DNA of 59,281 nt from an uncultured Bacteroidota bacterium (GCA_903839875.1 CAIMDZ010000190.1:1-59281), one strand, 5' to 3'; positions 28,287-38,538 are shown, counted from the first letter of the stretch. Program-made: numbers and translations. The notes: generated from the sequence alone by a model not told the origin.

Positions 28287-29048
28287 TTACTTACGGGGGT
28301 TAAATTTCAGTTTCAATTCTTTGCCATCAAACACTGCATAGCTGTCGTATCGTATCCAATCTCCCAGGTTCACATACAGGCTGCTTTGAGGCAGCGGATA
28401 TTCAATGGCAATATGCCTGTGTCCAAAAATAAAGTAATCGAAATGCTCGCTATTCAATGTTTCCAGGCAAAATTGTACCAGCCATTCTTTTTCAGGGCCC
28501 AGGAATTCCTTTACAGGACCATCCACATGCTTTGGCCCCAGCTTGCTGAACCACGAAGCCATACCCACACCAGTATCTGGGTGTACCCTTCGGTACAACC
28601 ATTGGGATACCGGACTGCGCAACACTTTTTTCAGGAATTTATATCCATGATCTCCGGGGCCCAACCCATCTCCATGGGCAATAAAAAATTTCTTACCATT
28701 AATTTTCCGCTCAATTGGTTTGTGATGAACGGGTATTCCCAGTTCTTTTTCGAAGTAACCCAGCATCCAGAGATCATGATTGCCGGTAAAGGCTTCTATC
28801 TGCAGGCCGCTATCGCTCAGTTCTGCCAGCTTGCCCATAAAACGGGTGTAGCCTTTGGGGATGACATTCTTATACTCGAACCAGGTATCAAACAAGTCGC
28901 CAACCAGGAACAGGAGGCCTGCATCTGCTTTAATTCCGTCGAGCCAGGCGCAGATGCGCTTTTCCCTTTCGATGCTGCTGACACGGTCGGGTATTCCCAG
29001 ATGGAAATCGGAAGCGAAATAAACTTTTTTACCCTCTGGTAATTGCAT
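28287..29048 (-). CDS. lpxH: UDP-2,3-diacylglucosamine diphosphatase
   Basis: This metallophosphoesterase of about 253 residues acts in lipid A synthesis, cleaving UDP-2,3-diacylglucosamine to lipid X and UMP. Calcineurin-like motifs are in order: ASDFHLG, GDLFDTWFEY, TGNHD, AHGDGLGPGD and FGHRH. The start at MQLPEGKKVYFASDF (29048) is preferred; MICM at 29057 is an alternative and the upstream ORF start is not conserved in type. Confidence 0.9.
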   Translation of the reverse strand: MQLPEGKKVYFASDFHLGIPDRVSSIEREKRICAWLDGIKADAGLLFLVGDLFDTWFEYKNVIPKGYTRFMGKLAELSDSGLQIEAFTGNHDLWMLGYFEKELGIPVHHKPIERKINGKKFFIAHGDGLGPGDHGYKFLKKVLRSPVSQWLYRRVHPDTGVGMASWFSKLGPKHVDGPVKEFLGPEKEWLVQFCLETLNSEHFDYFIFGHRHIAIEYPLPQSSLYVNLGDWIRYDSYAVFDGKELKLKFNPRK

Positions 29049-29321
29049 GCAGATCATTAAAATGGGCTGCAAAGTTACTTGAATAAAGTAATATAGCCCG
29101 CTATCCCGTTTTTGCAACTATAGAGCACATTAATTATGTAAATACATTTATATGAATACAGGCTTTGACAGTGAAAAGAGTATTATGAGGATACAGATCA
29201 GCAGCAGGCTATTATTTTATTATGCAATAAGGTAATATTCAGAACAACTCTATAATCTTTATTTACATAAAGTCTAAAATTTTTTACCTTCATCAAATCA
29301 AATAAGAAATAACTAAAAAAA

Positions 29322-29516
29322 ATGAAAAATTTAATACTCATAATATTGGTGTTTGTATCATGGATGATATCATCATGTGGTTATCAGGGAGTGTATTATA
29401 GAGGACGTGATCCCCGTCAATACCATTTTGGAAAAGGGCACGGATACAATGGTAAATACCGTGGCGCAGGGCACAGATATAACTGGGAAGCCCACAGACA
29501 TCGCCATGACAGATAA
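29322..29516 (+). CDS. Small lipoprotein, unknown
   Basis: This 64-residue protein has a lipoprotein signal (hydrophobic MKNLILIILVFVSWMISSC) and acylated Cys expected at position 19. The mature part is rich in Gly, Tyr, His and Arg (for example HFGKGHGYNGKYRGAGHRYN) and looks unfolded or metal-binding. Preceded by about 200 bp of AT-rich sequence. No family is recognised. Confidence 0.65.
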   Translation: MKNLILIILVFVSWMISSCGYQGVYYRGRDPRQYHFGKGHGYNGKYRGAGHRYNWEAHRHRHDR

Positions 29517-29641
29517 AAGCCAATTGCTACAACTGATGAAAAACCGGGGTCTTGTGCGGGGGGTGTAGACTTATTTCATGATCTTAGCTTAGGATCTTTG
29601 ATAAGTTTGCTGCGCAAATAAAGCTTCGCTTATTACAAAGA

Positions 29642-30541
29642 TTATTTCATTTTCTTTATCTTGTCCTCGGCATATGCTTTGTCATCAGGAGTGCCGTACT
29701 TGATCATTTTCTGGTAGTAGATAATGGCATTGGTGTTGTCTTTCTTACGGCTGTAGGCTTCTGCAATGTTGTTGAGAACAATAGGGTCTTTAGGGTCGAT
29801 ATGCTCGGCTTTTAGCAGGAAAGGCAGGGCCTTATCATAGTCACCGCCTATGAGGTAGGTGATGGCAATGTCTGACAGACTTTCTACGTGATTGGGATAA
29901 TATTTTAGTGTTGTTTCGGCTACTTCCCTCATCAGCGGCAACTGTTCGTTTCCTGAGTTGTAAAGCGTCATTTGGTATCCCTGTATTGCATCGAGAAAAT
30001 ACTTTTCGGGATCTACAAGCGCATTGCCTTCTTCCCACATCCACTTGTTTTTAATGGCTGCACTCCGGCCTATAGCTTCCTTAATACATTTTGCGAACCC
30101 GGGGAAATTTTCTGATTGTCCGAGGATGTAGATTTTGCCAAAGCGCATATCAAGGCGGTCTGGGTAAAGTTGAATGCCTTTGTCGATATAGGCAAATCCT
30201 TTAGACAGGTATTTTTCGGCATACCGGATGTTATCGTTCATGTAACCAACCGTCTTGCCGGTGCCGGTATCGTGCAGCTCCAGCGACTGATCGTCCTTTT
30301 GTGTCTTTTCGAGCGATACAAATTCGTTCATGCTTTTGTGCACGTAGTAATTGTACCAGCCGATAAACATTTCCGGGTCTTTGGGTTTAGCCGTTTCCCA
30401 TTTTTTCAGCAGCGAGTACTGGCCTGCCGTGTCCTTTTTTTCAGCAAGGGTTCTGAACTGGCTGTGGTAGTCCTGACCATAGGAAAATAGTGCTGCGCTG
30501 ATGAACAAGGTGAGAAGCGCGGCACGTTTGATTTGTATCAT
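29642..30541 (-). CDS. Secreted tetratricopeptide-repeat protein
   Basis: This is a 299-residue protein with signal peptide (ending ALFSYGQ). The C-terminal third has TPR helices (YPNHVESLSDIAITYLIGGD, then AEHIDPKDPIVLNNIAEAYS), suggesting a scaffold in the periplasm. The middle is TPR-like but degenerate. The specific role is unknown. Confidence 0.8.
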   Translation of the reverse strand: MIQIKRAALLTLFISAALFSYGQDYHSQFRTLAEKKDTAGQYSLLKKWETAKPKDPEMFIGWYNYYVHKSMNEFVSLEKTQKDDQSLELHDTGTGKTVGYMNDNIRYAEKYLSKGFAYIDKGIQLYPDRLDMRFGKIYILGQSENFPGFAKCIKEAIGRSAAIKNKWMWEEGNALVDPEKYFLDAIQGYQMTLYNSGNEQLPLMREVAETTLKYYPNHVESLSDIAITYLIGGDYDKALPFLLKAEHIDPKDPIVLNNIAEAYSRKKDNTNAIIYYQKMIKYGTPDDKAYAEDKIKKMK

Positions 30542-30594
30542 ACAACTTTAGTAAAGCATGCTTATCGAAACGGTAAGAGTTAGTATATCATTAA

Positions 30595-31800
30595 CTATCC
30601 TACAGCCTCCCTCTTCAACACCCCCAAATCCTTCCCTGCCCGTATGAAGCCATCAATAGCTTTATCGAGATGATGACGTTCATGGCCGGCGGATATTTGT
30701 ACACGAATACGGGCCTGGCCTTTGGGAACTACCGGGAAGAAGAAGCCTGTTACGTATATACCCTCTTCAAGCATACGTGCGGCAAACTTCTGGGCTATTA
30801 CTGCATCATAGAGCATGATAGGACAAATGGGATGTGTGCCGGGCTTGATGTCGAAACCGGCGTCTGTCATGCGTTTGCGGAAGTATAGGGTGTTCTCTTC
30901 CAGCTTATCGCGGAGGGCAGTGGTTTCACTTAGCATATCGAGTACGGCGATGGTTGCGCCTACTATGGACGGGGCGAGTGAATTGGAAAATAAATATGGC
31001 CTGCTGCGCTGGCGCAGCATATCAACGATCTCTTTGCGGCCACTGGTGAAACCACCTGATGCACCACCAAGCGCTTTGCCCATGGTGCCGGTGATAATAT
31101 CTATACGGCCCATAACGCCACACAGCTCATGCACGCCCCGGCCCGTAGCGCCCATAAAGCCGGATGAATGGCTTTCATCTATCATTATGAGTGCATCATA
31201 TTTATCGGCAAGGTCACAAATTTTATCAAGCTGTGCTATGGTGCCATCCATGGAGAATACGGAGTCGGTAACGATGATACGGGTGCGGCAATCCATATTG
31301 GCTTGCAACTGCACCTCGAGATCGCCCATATCATTATGCTTGTAGCGGCCACGACGTGCTTTGCACAGGCGCACACCATCTATGATGGATGCATGGTTCA
31401 GTTCGTCGGAAATAATGGCGTCGTCTTCGCCCAGCAATGGTTCGAAAACACCACCGTTGGCATCGAAACAGGCAACATATAAAATGGAATCTTCAGTGCC
31501 TAAAAATTTCGACAACTTTTCTTCCAGTTCTTTATGAATGTCCTGTGTGCCGCAGATAAAGCGAACAGAACTCATGCCATAACCACGGTTGTCTATTGCT
31601 TTATGAGCTGCCTCAATCACTTTAGGATGAGAAGACAGGCCAAGGTAATTGTTGGCACAGAAGTTGAGCACCGTGCGGCCGCCAACCTGTATTTCAGGCC
31701 CTTGCGGCGACTCTATGATACGTTCCTGTTTGAATAATCCTGCGTCTTTAATTTCCTGCAACTCTTTTTGCAGACGAGTATAGAATGATGGACTGGACAT
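30595..31800 (-). CDS. kbl: Glycine C-acetyltransferase (2-amino-3-ketobutyrate CoA ligase)
   Basis: This 401-residue PLP-dependent alpha-oxoamine synthase shows NYLGLSSHP near residue 51, [26 protein letters not shown] and the Schiff-base Lys in [10 protein letters not shown]. The sequence is close to Kbl, which converts 2-amino-3-oxobutyrate plus CoA to glycine and acetyl-CoA in threonine degradation. The partner threonine dehydrogenase is not in the window, but a threonine aldolase lies 3 kb away. Confidence 0.92.
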   Translation of the reverse strand: MSSPSFYTRLQKELQEIKDAGLFKQERIIESPQGPEIQVGGRTVLNFCANNYLGLSSHPKVIEAAHKAIDNRGYGMSSVRFICGTQDIHKELEEKLSKFLGTEDSILYVACFDANGGVFEPLLGEDDAIISDELNHASIIDGVRLCKARRGRYKHNDMGDLEVQLQANMDCRTRIIVTDSVFSMDGTIAQLDKICDLADKYDALIMIDESHSSGFMGATGRGVHELCGVMGRIDIITGTMGKALGGASGGFTSGRKEIVDMLRQRSRPYLFSNSLAPSIVGATIAVLDMLSETTALRDKLEENTLYFRKRMTDAGFDIKPGTHPICPIMLYDAVIAQKFAARMLEEGIYVTGFFFPVVPKGQARIRVQISAGHERHHLDKAIDGFIRAGKDLGVLKREAVG

Positions 31801-31845
31801 GATATTCCTGTATGTTTAAAAAGCCAATTATTGCCGGCTGTTACT

Positions 31846-32571
31846 TTACCTGGTGTAGGTAACAGTGCAGCTTTCACCGCCACCGGTAGGTATGCTGGAA
31901 GCAGTGTAATTAATGATCATTGTTGTTGCATTAAATATGCCACTACCCTGTAATACAACCCCATTGCCATAAAATGCATTTGCAATATGCAAAGAATCGT
32001 TATTGCAATTGAGATCCACTTTTACATTGCAGTTCACACCGTAACCGCCAAAGTTATTGATCATTAATACATTGGTACCACCTGATGAACCGGTAGCGGT
32101 ATGTGGTAAACTACGTGTAGTGCAAAGGTTGGTACCTGTAAGGCCGCCCCAGAATAAAGCTGCACAATCGGCAGGAATGATGTGAATATTAAAGTTATAA
32201 ACCTGTGGCAAACCGATATTGGTATAAGATGTAAGTGTAGCAGGATAAGTGCCTTGTACAGCAGTATCACTTTTGAATACCATATCAGCGGTAAAAGTAG
32301 GGGTTGAAATAAATGTATCAGGGGTCACCTTCACATGAGCAGGTATACCTGTAAGGATCAAAGTAACCTTATCATCCTGTCCCTGCCAGCCATTCAGGAA
32401 CTTAACCAGCACCTTCATATCATAAGTGCCGTTGTCAGGTATAAAAATATCTTCGAAAGTACTGTCATTCACATCATTGGTAACAGAATAGGAAACCGGT
32501 GGCTTTACTGATTTACCACAGGAAAGAACCAGGAAAGAAACTGCCAGTAAGGATAAAAAAACTCTGTTCAT
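31846..32571 (-). CDS. Hypothetical lipoprotein with beta-rich domains
   Basis: The start at 32571 (MNRVFLSLLAVSFLVLSCGK) gives a lipoprotein signal with lipid-bound Cys at about residue 18; the longer frame adds non-signal sequence. The roughly 240-residue protein is rich in Thr, Val and Asn and has a repeated beta-sandwich feel, with four Cys in the second half (CAALF, LCTTR, CNVKVDLNC). No family is recognised. Confidence 0.7.
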   Translation of the reverse strand: MNRVFLSLLAVSFLVLSCGKSVKPPVSYSVTNDVNDSTFEDIFIPDNGTYDMKVLVKFLNGWQGQDDKVTLILTGIPAHVKVTPDTFISTPTFTADMVFKSDTAVQGTYPATLTSYTNIGLPQVYNFNIHIIPADCAALFWGGLTGTNLCTTRSLPHTATGSSGGTNVLMINNFGGYGVNCNVKVDLNCNNDSLHIANAFYGNGVVLQGSGIFNATTMIINYTASSIPTGGGESCTVTYTR

Positions 32572-32701
32572 ACAGCTATTTTTAAAACGGAAAGATACGT
32601 GCATATGTGAAGTTGACAAAATGAGACCTGTGCCGGAAATGAACTACGTATTCAGTTCCAGCTAATTTTTATTGGTAAAAATATGCAATCAGAGTCTTAT
32701 T

Positions 32702-33289
32702 TCATAGCCATTTTACTTTTTCTGCCATAGGTGTGTTGCGAATGCCCTCTTTTGCAGGTTCATCGGTAAAGCCAAAGTATATTAAACCCATTACTATATC
32801 ATCGGGTGAAAGTTGCAGAAACTCCTTTAATTCATGCCTGTGTGTCATACCTCCTGAACTCCAGTAAGAGGATATCCCAAGGGCTGTAGCGCCCAAAAGT
32901 ACATTCTGGATGGCGGCTGAAGCAGCGGCCACTTCTTCTATTTGTGGGATCTTAGGGTTGTCGCCGCGCTTCATAACTGCGATTACAAGATGTGAAGCAA
33001 GATCTACATTGTGCAATAATTTATCATAAGTTGCCTGCTGACGCTTCTCTTCAGGTGTATGGTTCCAGTACAGGTCGGCATGTTCTTTACCGAACTGTTT
33101 TAAGGATTCACCATGGTAAACAAAAAACCTCCAGGGCTCAGTGCGGCCATGAGTTGGCGCCCAATCAGCGAGGTTAAGTATTTTATTTATGGTATCATTG
33201 GGGATTACCTGCCCATTCAGTTTAGACCAGCTTATGGAGCGGCGGTCTTTGATGATGGTTTGCAATTGTTCGAATTGGGAATTTGACAT
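32702..33289 (-). CDS. Nitroreductase family protein
   Basis: This 195-residue FMN-dependent oxidoreductase has the N-terminal DRRSISW, then ADWAPTHGRTEPWRFFVY (the flavin-binding loop), and a C-terminal YFGFTDEPAKEG. It uses NAD(P)H to reduce nitro or quinone compounds; physiological substrate unknown. Confidence 0.9.
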   Translation of the reverse strand: MSNSQFEQLQTIIKDRRSISWSKLNGQVIPNDTINKILNLADWAPTHGRTEPWRFFVYHGESLKQFGKEHADLYWNHTPEEKRQQATYDKLLHNVDLASHLVIAVMKRGDNPKIPQIEEVAAASAAIQNVLLGATALGISSYWSSGGMTHRHELKEFLQLSPDDIVMGLIYFGFTDEPAKEGIRNTPMAEKVKWL

Positions 33290-33348
33290 GGCACAAATAT
33301 ATGAGAAAGAGTGAACCGGAAGACACTAGCAATTGAAATATACCAGTA

Positions 33349-33861
33349 TCAATAATAATCAATACCCATATCTTTGTTATACATATCGGCGGCCATCTGG
33401 CCACTGAATAACAATTTATCAGTGTTGGGGTCGTAAAATTTTACGTCTGCTATGTTTTCACCACCTACCCGTTTATCCAGATCAACCATAATGGCTTTTA
33501 ATTTCTTATGCCTTGAATTTTCAACTACAGCATGGCCTGCAGTCAGCAGAAAGGTGCCAATACCTTTTTGAATCAGTGGCTGCAATGCCGAATGATACTC
33601 TGTATTAAAACCGGAGTAGAGCTCAATAAAATATTGTTTGGCAGTATCGAGCTTTGAAGCAGTACCATAAGTGCTATCGCCCGTCTCTGCAAGCAATTCA
33701 AGCGCCCGGTTTATATCCCTGATGGTAAAAGAAATTGTGTAACCCTGAAATAATACATGCACCTGTGGCTCTGCCCACAGGTTTTGAAGCTGAACAGTAT
33801 GCTGGGAAAAAGAGTAAAACGGCAAAATAAGCGCTGTAATAAGTATAATAAAACGTTTCAT
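33349..33861 (-). CDS. Hypothetical secreted protein
   Basis: This is a 170-residue protein with a signal peptide (MKRFIILITALILPFYSFSQ). The mature part is alpha/beta with no motif I recognise. It is divergent from the threonine aldolase gene. Confidence 0.65.
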   Translation of the reverse strand: MKRFIILITALILPFYSFSQHTVQLQNLWAEPQVHVLFQGYTISFTIRDINRALELLAETGDSTYGTASKLDTAKQYFIELYSGFNTEYHSALQPLIQKGIGTFLLTAGHAVVENSRHKKLKAIMVDLDKRVGGENIADVKFYDPNTDKLLFSGQMAADMYNKDMGIDYY

Positions 33862-34040
33862 ACAGCTGATTTTTCCAGCCTAAAATACGAAAAGGCTTAT
33901 TTTTATACAAAATATTATTGATGAAACGACCATTCTGAAGCTGAGAGTGTAGTACACAGATAGATGAAAATCCGAAAGTGGGCAACATTCTACAGTTCAT
34001 GGGAGTTCCATTTGGCCTTTTAAAAGACTATTTTTATCGA

Positions 34041-35066
34041 ATGAAAAGTTTCGCAAGTGATAATTACGCAGGGGTTTTACCTGAAATAATGGAAGCTTTG
34101 CAAAAAGCAAACGTCGGACATGCGCGCTCATATGGAGCCGATGAAATAACTAAACGGACGACAGCTCTCTTCAGGGAAATTTTTGAGGCTGACGTGGATG
34201 TATATTTTGTTTTTAACGGAACCGGGGCCAATGTGCTGAGCATCAGCAGCGCAACACAATCATATAATGCGGTATTGTGTTCGGACACTTCTCATATTTA
34301 CAATGATGAATCTTCAGCGCCTGAAACCTTTACAGGGTGCAGGTTTTTTCCGCTACCTGCAAATGATAAAGGCAAATTAGAGGTGGCAACCATTCAGGAA
34401 CGGCTGATAAGAAAAGGAGATGTACATTATCCACAGACAGCAATGCTGTCTATTACACAGGCTACAGAATACGGAACAGTTTATACACCTGAGGAAATAA
34501 AGGCAATCTCATCACTAACAAAAGAAAACGGATTGTACCTGCATGTAGATGGTTCCAGGTTTTTCAATGCAGCGGCATCGCTTGGTTGCGGTTTGAAAGA
34601 TATCAGCGGGAAAGCAGGTGTGGATATACTTTCTCTTGGTGGCACCAAGGCAGGCATGATGTTTGGCGAAGCAGTAGTGGTATTTAATAAGGAACTATCA
34701 AAACAGATAGCGTATAAACACAAACAGGTAATACAGCTTGCTTCCAAAACAAGATTCATTGCCGCCCAGTTTGAAGCCATGCTGCAGAATGAACTGTGGC
34801 GGAAAACAGCCACCCATGCCAATAAAATGGCGGAATTGCTTTGTTCATCAATCGGGAAAAACAGGAAAGTAAAGATCACCAAGCCCGTGCAGGCCAATGC
34901 GGTTTTTGCTGAAATACCACGCAGCTGGTACGAACCACTGCAGGAGCACTATCCATTTTATGTTTGGAAAGACAACATACACGAGGTAAGGCTTATGTGC
35001 GCATGGGATACAAAAGAAGAGGAGATAGAGCAATTTGTTGTAGCGATAAATGGGATTGAGGAATAG
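34041..35066 (+). CDS. Low-specificity threonine aldolase (beta-eliminating lyase family)
   Basis: This PLP enzyme of about 341 residues starts at MKSFASDNYAGVLPEIMEAL (34041), the usual family start; the upstream extension is not conserved in type. The motifs HVDGSRFFNAA and SLGGTKAG (Schiff-base Lys) are present. It cleaves threonine or allo-threonine to glycine and acetaldehyde. It could complement the glycine C-acetyltransferase in threonine/glycine metabolism. Confidence 0.9.
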   Translation: MKSFASDNYAGVLPEIMEALQKANVGHARSYGADEITKRTTALFREIFEADVDVYFVFNGTGANVLSISSATQSYNAVLCSDTSHIYNDESSAPETFTGCRFFPLPANDKGKLEVATIQERLIRKGDVHYPQTAMLSITQATEYGTVYTPEEIKAISSLTKENGLYLHVDGSRFFNAAASLGCGLKDISGKAGVDILSLGGTKAGMMFGEAVVVFNKELSKQIAYKHKQVIQLASKTRFIAAQFEAMLQNELWRKTATHANKMAELLCSSIGKNRKVKITKPVQANAVFAEIPRSWYEPLQEHYPFYVWKDNIHEVRLMCAWDTKEEEIEQFVVAINGIEE

Positions 35067-35068
35067 AG

Positions 35069-35665
35069 CTATGCCTGTTCGGGATCTATATCTTTAAATA
35101 ATTCGGTGAGGTCTATTTCAAGACCTGGTAAAATGGAAGTGGTGACTATATCACCGGGTACTTTAACCGGCGACAACTGAAACTTGCCGTCCTGAAGCGT
35201 GTAAATAATAAAGGTTTGGTTTTGCGGGCTTACTACCCAGTATTCCTTTACCCCTGCTTCCTCATATACTTCGTACTTGTTTCGGAGTTCTTTCGTGCTG
35301 TTGCCAGGGCTTAAAACCTCAACTACAAGGTCGGGAGCACCTATACAGCCCCTTTTGTCAATTTTTGTGCGGTCGCAAACGACAAAAACATCAGGCTGCA
35401 AAACCGTAACAATATCCTTATCGTCTTTCGATTTTTTGATGAGCCGCACATCAAAAGGAGCGATATAAGCTTTACAGGGAGTTTTTCGTAAAAAAACATT
35501 CATCAACGTGTATATATCGCCTGCCAGGACCTGGTGATAAGGATTTGGCGCAGGGCTCATCTTAAAGATCTTCCCTTTAATCAGCTCAACACGCTCTTCA
35601 AATTGCCACTTATAGTAATCTGCGTAAGTGTATAGTTTATTCAGATCAAGGTCGGCAAATTGCAT
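35069..35665 (-). CDS. Uma2 family restriction-endonuclease-fold protein
   Basis: The 198-residue protein has the Uma2 core: an N-terminal VELIKGKIFKMSPAPNPYHQ and the PD-(D/E)xK site (PDLVVEVLSPGNSTKELRNK). These proteins are abundant in Cyanobacteria and Bacteroidota; nuclease activity is inferred from the fold, and the role is unknown. It converges on the aldolase gene with 2 bp between stops. Confidence 0.85.
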   Translation of the reverse strand: MQFADLDLNKLYTYADYYKWQFEERVELIKGKIFKMSPAPNPYHQVLAGDIYTLMNVFLRKTPCKAYIAPFDVRLIKKSKDDKDIVTVLQPDVFVVCDRTKIDKRGCIGAPDLVVEVLSPGNSTKELRNKYEVYEEAGVKEYWVVSPQNQTFIIYTLQDGKFQLSPVKVPGDIVTTSILPGLEIDLTELFKDIDPEQA

Positions 35666-35710
35666 AATTCAATATTTTATCAAAAATACAAAATAAGGAT
35701 ATAAATATTG

Positions 35711-35866
35711 CTATTTCGTCGGCTTTGTGTCAACTGGCATTGCTTGCTTTGTATCCGGATGTTTCACCAGATATTCCTTTACCAAAGCATAACAAACGGG
35801 CAGGATCAGAATAACTAAAAGCATAATTGCAAGCAGCCGGCCCTTCTTTTTTGAATTTATTTCCAC
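35711..35866 (-). CDS. Small single-pass membrane protein (51 residues)
   Basis: A GTG-initiated frame encodes a short basic head (EINSKKKGR), a strongly hydrophobic helix (LLAIMLLVILILPVCYAL) and a charged tail. The clear positive-inside single-span layout makes it a plausible real small protein between Uma2 and the arylsulfotransferase-like gene. The function is unknown. Confidence 0.45.
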   Translation of the reverse strand: MEINSKKKGRLLAIMLLVILILPVCYALVKEYLVKHPDTKQAMPVDTKPTK

Positions 35867-35965
35867 TACAATAATTTTTGAGTTGCAAAATTACTTTCAT
35901 TTTTTCAACTTTTTGTCTAAATCAATTCCATTTATGTCACTAACAAAGTATGCCCGGTATAAAGG

Positions 35966-37153
35966 CTAGCTGGATTTTAATTCCATTTTCTTTAGCCCGG
36001 TATTGCTGTTTACCAGCAACACATAATTAGCGGCCCCTCCGCAAATAAGATAATCCTCGCCCAATTTTTGAACAGAGCCCCTGCTCCCTGCCAATGGCTC
36101 GGGAATGGTATAAGACCTAAAAGAGGTTACGGTTTTCTTTTGTTCATCCAATTTAAATTCAAGCACACGGGAAAAAGACCTGGCCGGTTTTTCGCCGTTG
36201 TCCAATATTAAAAGGGTTTGATTATTATCAACCATAGTGGCATGATGCTGCCGGAGGAATACCTGTTCGGCAGTAAGAGGAAAATCAGAATTTCTGCCAC
36301 CCAGCCGCCACATGATCTCCCCTGTTTTTCTGCTTATTTTAATGACCTGGTTGATATTATGGAAGGATACAATCAGATTACTATCACGTGGATCAAAGAA
36401 AATTGAATTCATGTGAGTGTAATCCTGAACCCTTGTGGTGTCATAAAACTTATTTCCCAAATCAGTATTCAGGTAAAATTCCGGATATTTGCTTCCATCC
36501 CACTGCCATACAACAACTCCGTTATTCACCTCCTGGATTATAGGCGCTGCTACTTTAACTTGCGATGATTGTGGCAGGCATGCAGGGATACTGTCCACAT
36601 TTTTAGGGTAAGTCGCCATTGTAAAATAATGGCCGTCTGACAGCATTATAAAATCATGATGGTCGAGGTCCTGCTTTTTGTCAATGACTACGTCATTATA
36701 GGATAGCAGATGAATTTGTTTAATTTCATGTAAGGCAGAATCTAAAATCACCACGTGCCTGGCCGAACCGGACTGTGCCAATATCTGCGAAGCAGCGGAA
36801 TCATACACCTGGTAGGAATAACGGGTATAACCGTTTATTTTCCATTGCCTGAAGTCGGACACTACGCCGTTAACTGGTTTTTCCAGCAATAGATGCCCCT
36901 GCATATCTATTATCACCAGCCTGCCATAATTCAGGTTATTCGGCAATGAGGGTGTAATCAGAAGATACCCTTTTTGCAGCGAATCATGCGACTCAAACTT
37001 ATATTTAAAGACCGGGTTGGTATTCCAATAAATGACCGCCTCATACCTCAGGTACCTGAAAGCTTTATACGTAAAATATAAAACACATGGTACTACAATG
37101 GTAAAGAAAACAGCAATCTTTAGAAAACCTCTCAGTCTGACTGTGATCTGCAT
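35966..37153 (-). CDS. Arylsulfotransferase-like membrane-anchored protein, copy 1
   Basis: The 395-residue protein has an N-terminal transmembrane helix (about 10-30) and a large external beta-propeller. Motifs typical of ASST family proteins are visible: LDHHDFIMLSDGHYF, the GEIMWRLGGRNSDFPL segment and QHHATMVDNNQTLLILDNGE. Family enzymes transfer sulfate between phenolic compounds through a catalytic His; whether these copies do so is unknown. It is about 23 bp downstream of a close paralogue, a tandem duplication and likely operon. Confidence 0.75.
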   Translation of the reverse strand: MQITVRLRGFLKIAVFFTIVVPCVLYFTYKAFRYLRYEAVIYWNTNPVFKYKFESHDSLQKGYLLITPSLPNNLNYGRLVIIDMQGHLLLEKPVNGVVSDFRQWKINGYTRYSYQVYDSAASQILAQSGSARHVVILDSALHEIKQIHLLSYNDVVIDKKQDLDHHDFIMLSDGHYFTMATYPKNVDSIPACLPQSSQVKVAAPIIQEVNNGVVVWQWDGSKYPEFYLNTDLGNKFYDTTRVQDYTHMNSIFFDPRDSNLIVSFHNINQVIKISRKTGEIMWRLGGRNSDFPLTAEQVFLRQHHATMVDNNQTLLILDNGEKPARSFSRVLEFKLDEQKKTVTSFRSYTIPEPLAGSRGSVQKLGEDYLICGGAANYVLLVNSNTGLKKMELKSS

Positions 37154-37175
37154 CTACTATTTATTTCGGACGGAA

Positions 37176-38453
37176 TCACTTCCGTCCATTGACCTTTTCA
37201 TTTAAATTAATGCCTGTAATGTCATATACCAGCCATGCCCGGTAAGAAGCCTGGTTCATTTTTATTTCCATTTTTTTCGCACCTGTTATACTGTTTACCA
37301 GGAGCACATAATTTGCCGTACCACCACAGATAAGGTAATCATCACCGATCTTTTGTACTGAGCCAAGTGATTCAGAGAATGGTTCAGGAATATTATATGC
37401 CTTGAATGAAACAACGGTTTTGCTTTTCTCATCCAGCTTAAATTCAATCACCCTTGATGAAGGTCTGGCAAACTTTTCCCCATTATCGAAGATCATTAAA
37501 GTTTGGTTGTTGTCAGTAAGCACTATGTTGTGCTGGCGCAAGAACAATTGTTCTTTGGTTAGCGGAAAGTCGGAGCTTTTACCGCCCAGTCTCCAAATGA
37601 TATCACCAGAGTGCCTGTTAATTTTCACCACCTGGTTTTGATGCCGGAAGGACACAATCAGGTTACTATCTGCCGGGTCAAAGATCATTGAGTTGATGTG
37701 GATATAATCCTGTGTAGCGGTACTGTCGTAAAAACTATTGCCGAGGTCACTGTTCAGGTAAAATTCGGGGTGATGGGTTGCATCCCATTGCCAGATCACC
37801 TTGCCATCCTTTACTTCCTGCATTATTGCAGTAGCAACTTTAACTCCCGGAGCAGGGAGCAAACAAACGGGTATGTTATTCACGTTTTTTTTGCAGACCG
37901 CCATAGAAATATAATGATCTTCAGAGAGCATAATAAAATCATGGAGGTCCAGATCTTCCTTATTATTTATTGTTATGTCATCGTATGGTAGCAGATGGAT
38001 CTGCTTTATCTCATTGAGGGCTGAATCGCAAACAACAATATGGCCGGCTGATAAATTTACATGGTTGGTAGCTGAATCGTCAACACCGTAAGAATAATAA
38101 GTATGACCATTCAGTTTCCACTGGCGTAAGTCTATAACTGCGCCGTCCACCAGCTTCTGAAACAATAAATGACCTGACAGGTCCATAATGACTATGCTGC
38201 CGTATTTTAAATTAAAGCGGACATGAGGAGCCAGCAGCAAATACCCTCTATCTGTTGAATCACAGGTATTCATAGTAAAACTGAAAGGCAGCCTTTGAAA
38301 ATTTCTTATCCGTTTGGCCGATGTTGCAGAGATCACTTTTTTATACGTAATATACCGGTATGCTTTGTAACCGGCGTACGTGATAGCAACGATGGTAACC
38401 AGGAAAAAAAATGCAATTTTGAGAACGCCTCTGAGTTTTAAGGTTATTTGCAT
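37176..38453 (-). CDS. Arylsulfotransferase-like membrane-anchored protein, copy 2
   Basis: The 425-residue paralogue of the next gene starts almost identically (MQITLKLRGVLKIAFFF). It has the same N-terminal anchor and propeller motifs: LDLHDFIMLSEDHYISMA, the WRLGGKSSDFPL segment and RQHNIVLTDNNQTLMIFDNG. Between the copies one conserved His pair differs (HHDF versus LHDF; QHHA versus QHNI), so the copies may differ in activity. This upstream copy has a longer C-terminal tail (MNQASYRAWLVYDITGI). Confidence 0.75.
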   Translation of the reverse strand: MQITLKLRGVLKIAFFFLVTIVAITYAGYKAYRYITYKKVISATSAKRIRNFQRLPFSFTMNTCDSTDRGYLLLAPHVRFNLKYGSIVIMDLSGHLLFQKLVDGAVIDLRQWKLNGHTYYSYGVDDSATNHVNLSAGHIVVCDSALNEIKQIHLLPYDDITINNKEDLDLHDFIMLSEDHYISMAVCKKNVNNIPVCLLPAPGVKVATAIMQEVKDGKVIWQWDATHHPEFYLNSDLGNSFYDSTATQDYIHINSMIFDPADSNLIVSFRHQNQVVKINRHSGDIIWRLGGKSSDFPLTKEQLFLRQHNIVLTDNNQTLMIFDNGEKFARPSSRVIEFKLDEKSKTVVSFKAYNIPEPFSESLGSVQKIGDDYLICGGTANYVLLVNSITGAKKMEIKMNQASYRAWLVYDITGINLNEKVNGRK

Positions 38454-38538
38454 TTGATCATGTTGACTTGGTTAACTATTATAGTTTAAGAGGAGTTGAC
38501 ACGCTCGACAGATCATAAACCTCATTTCGGTCGTTTAC

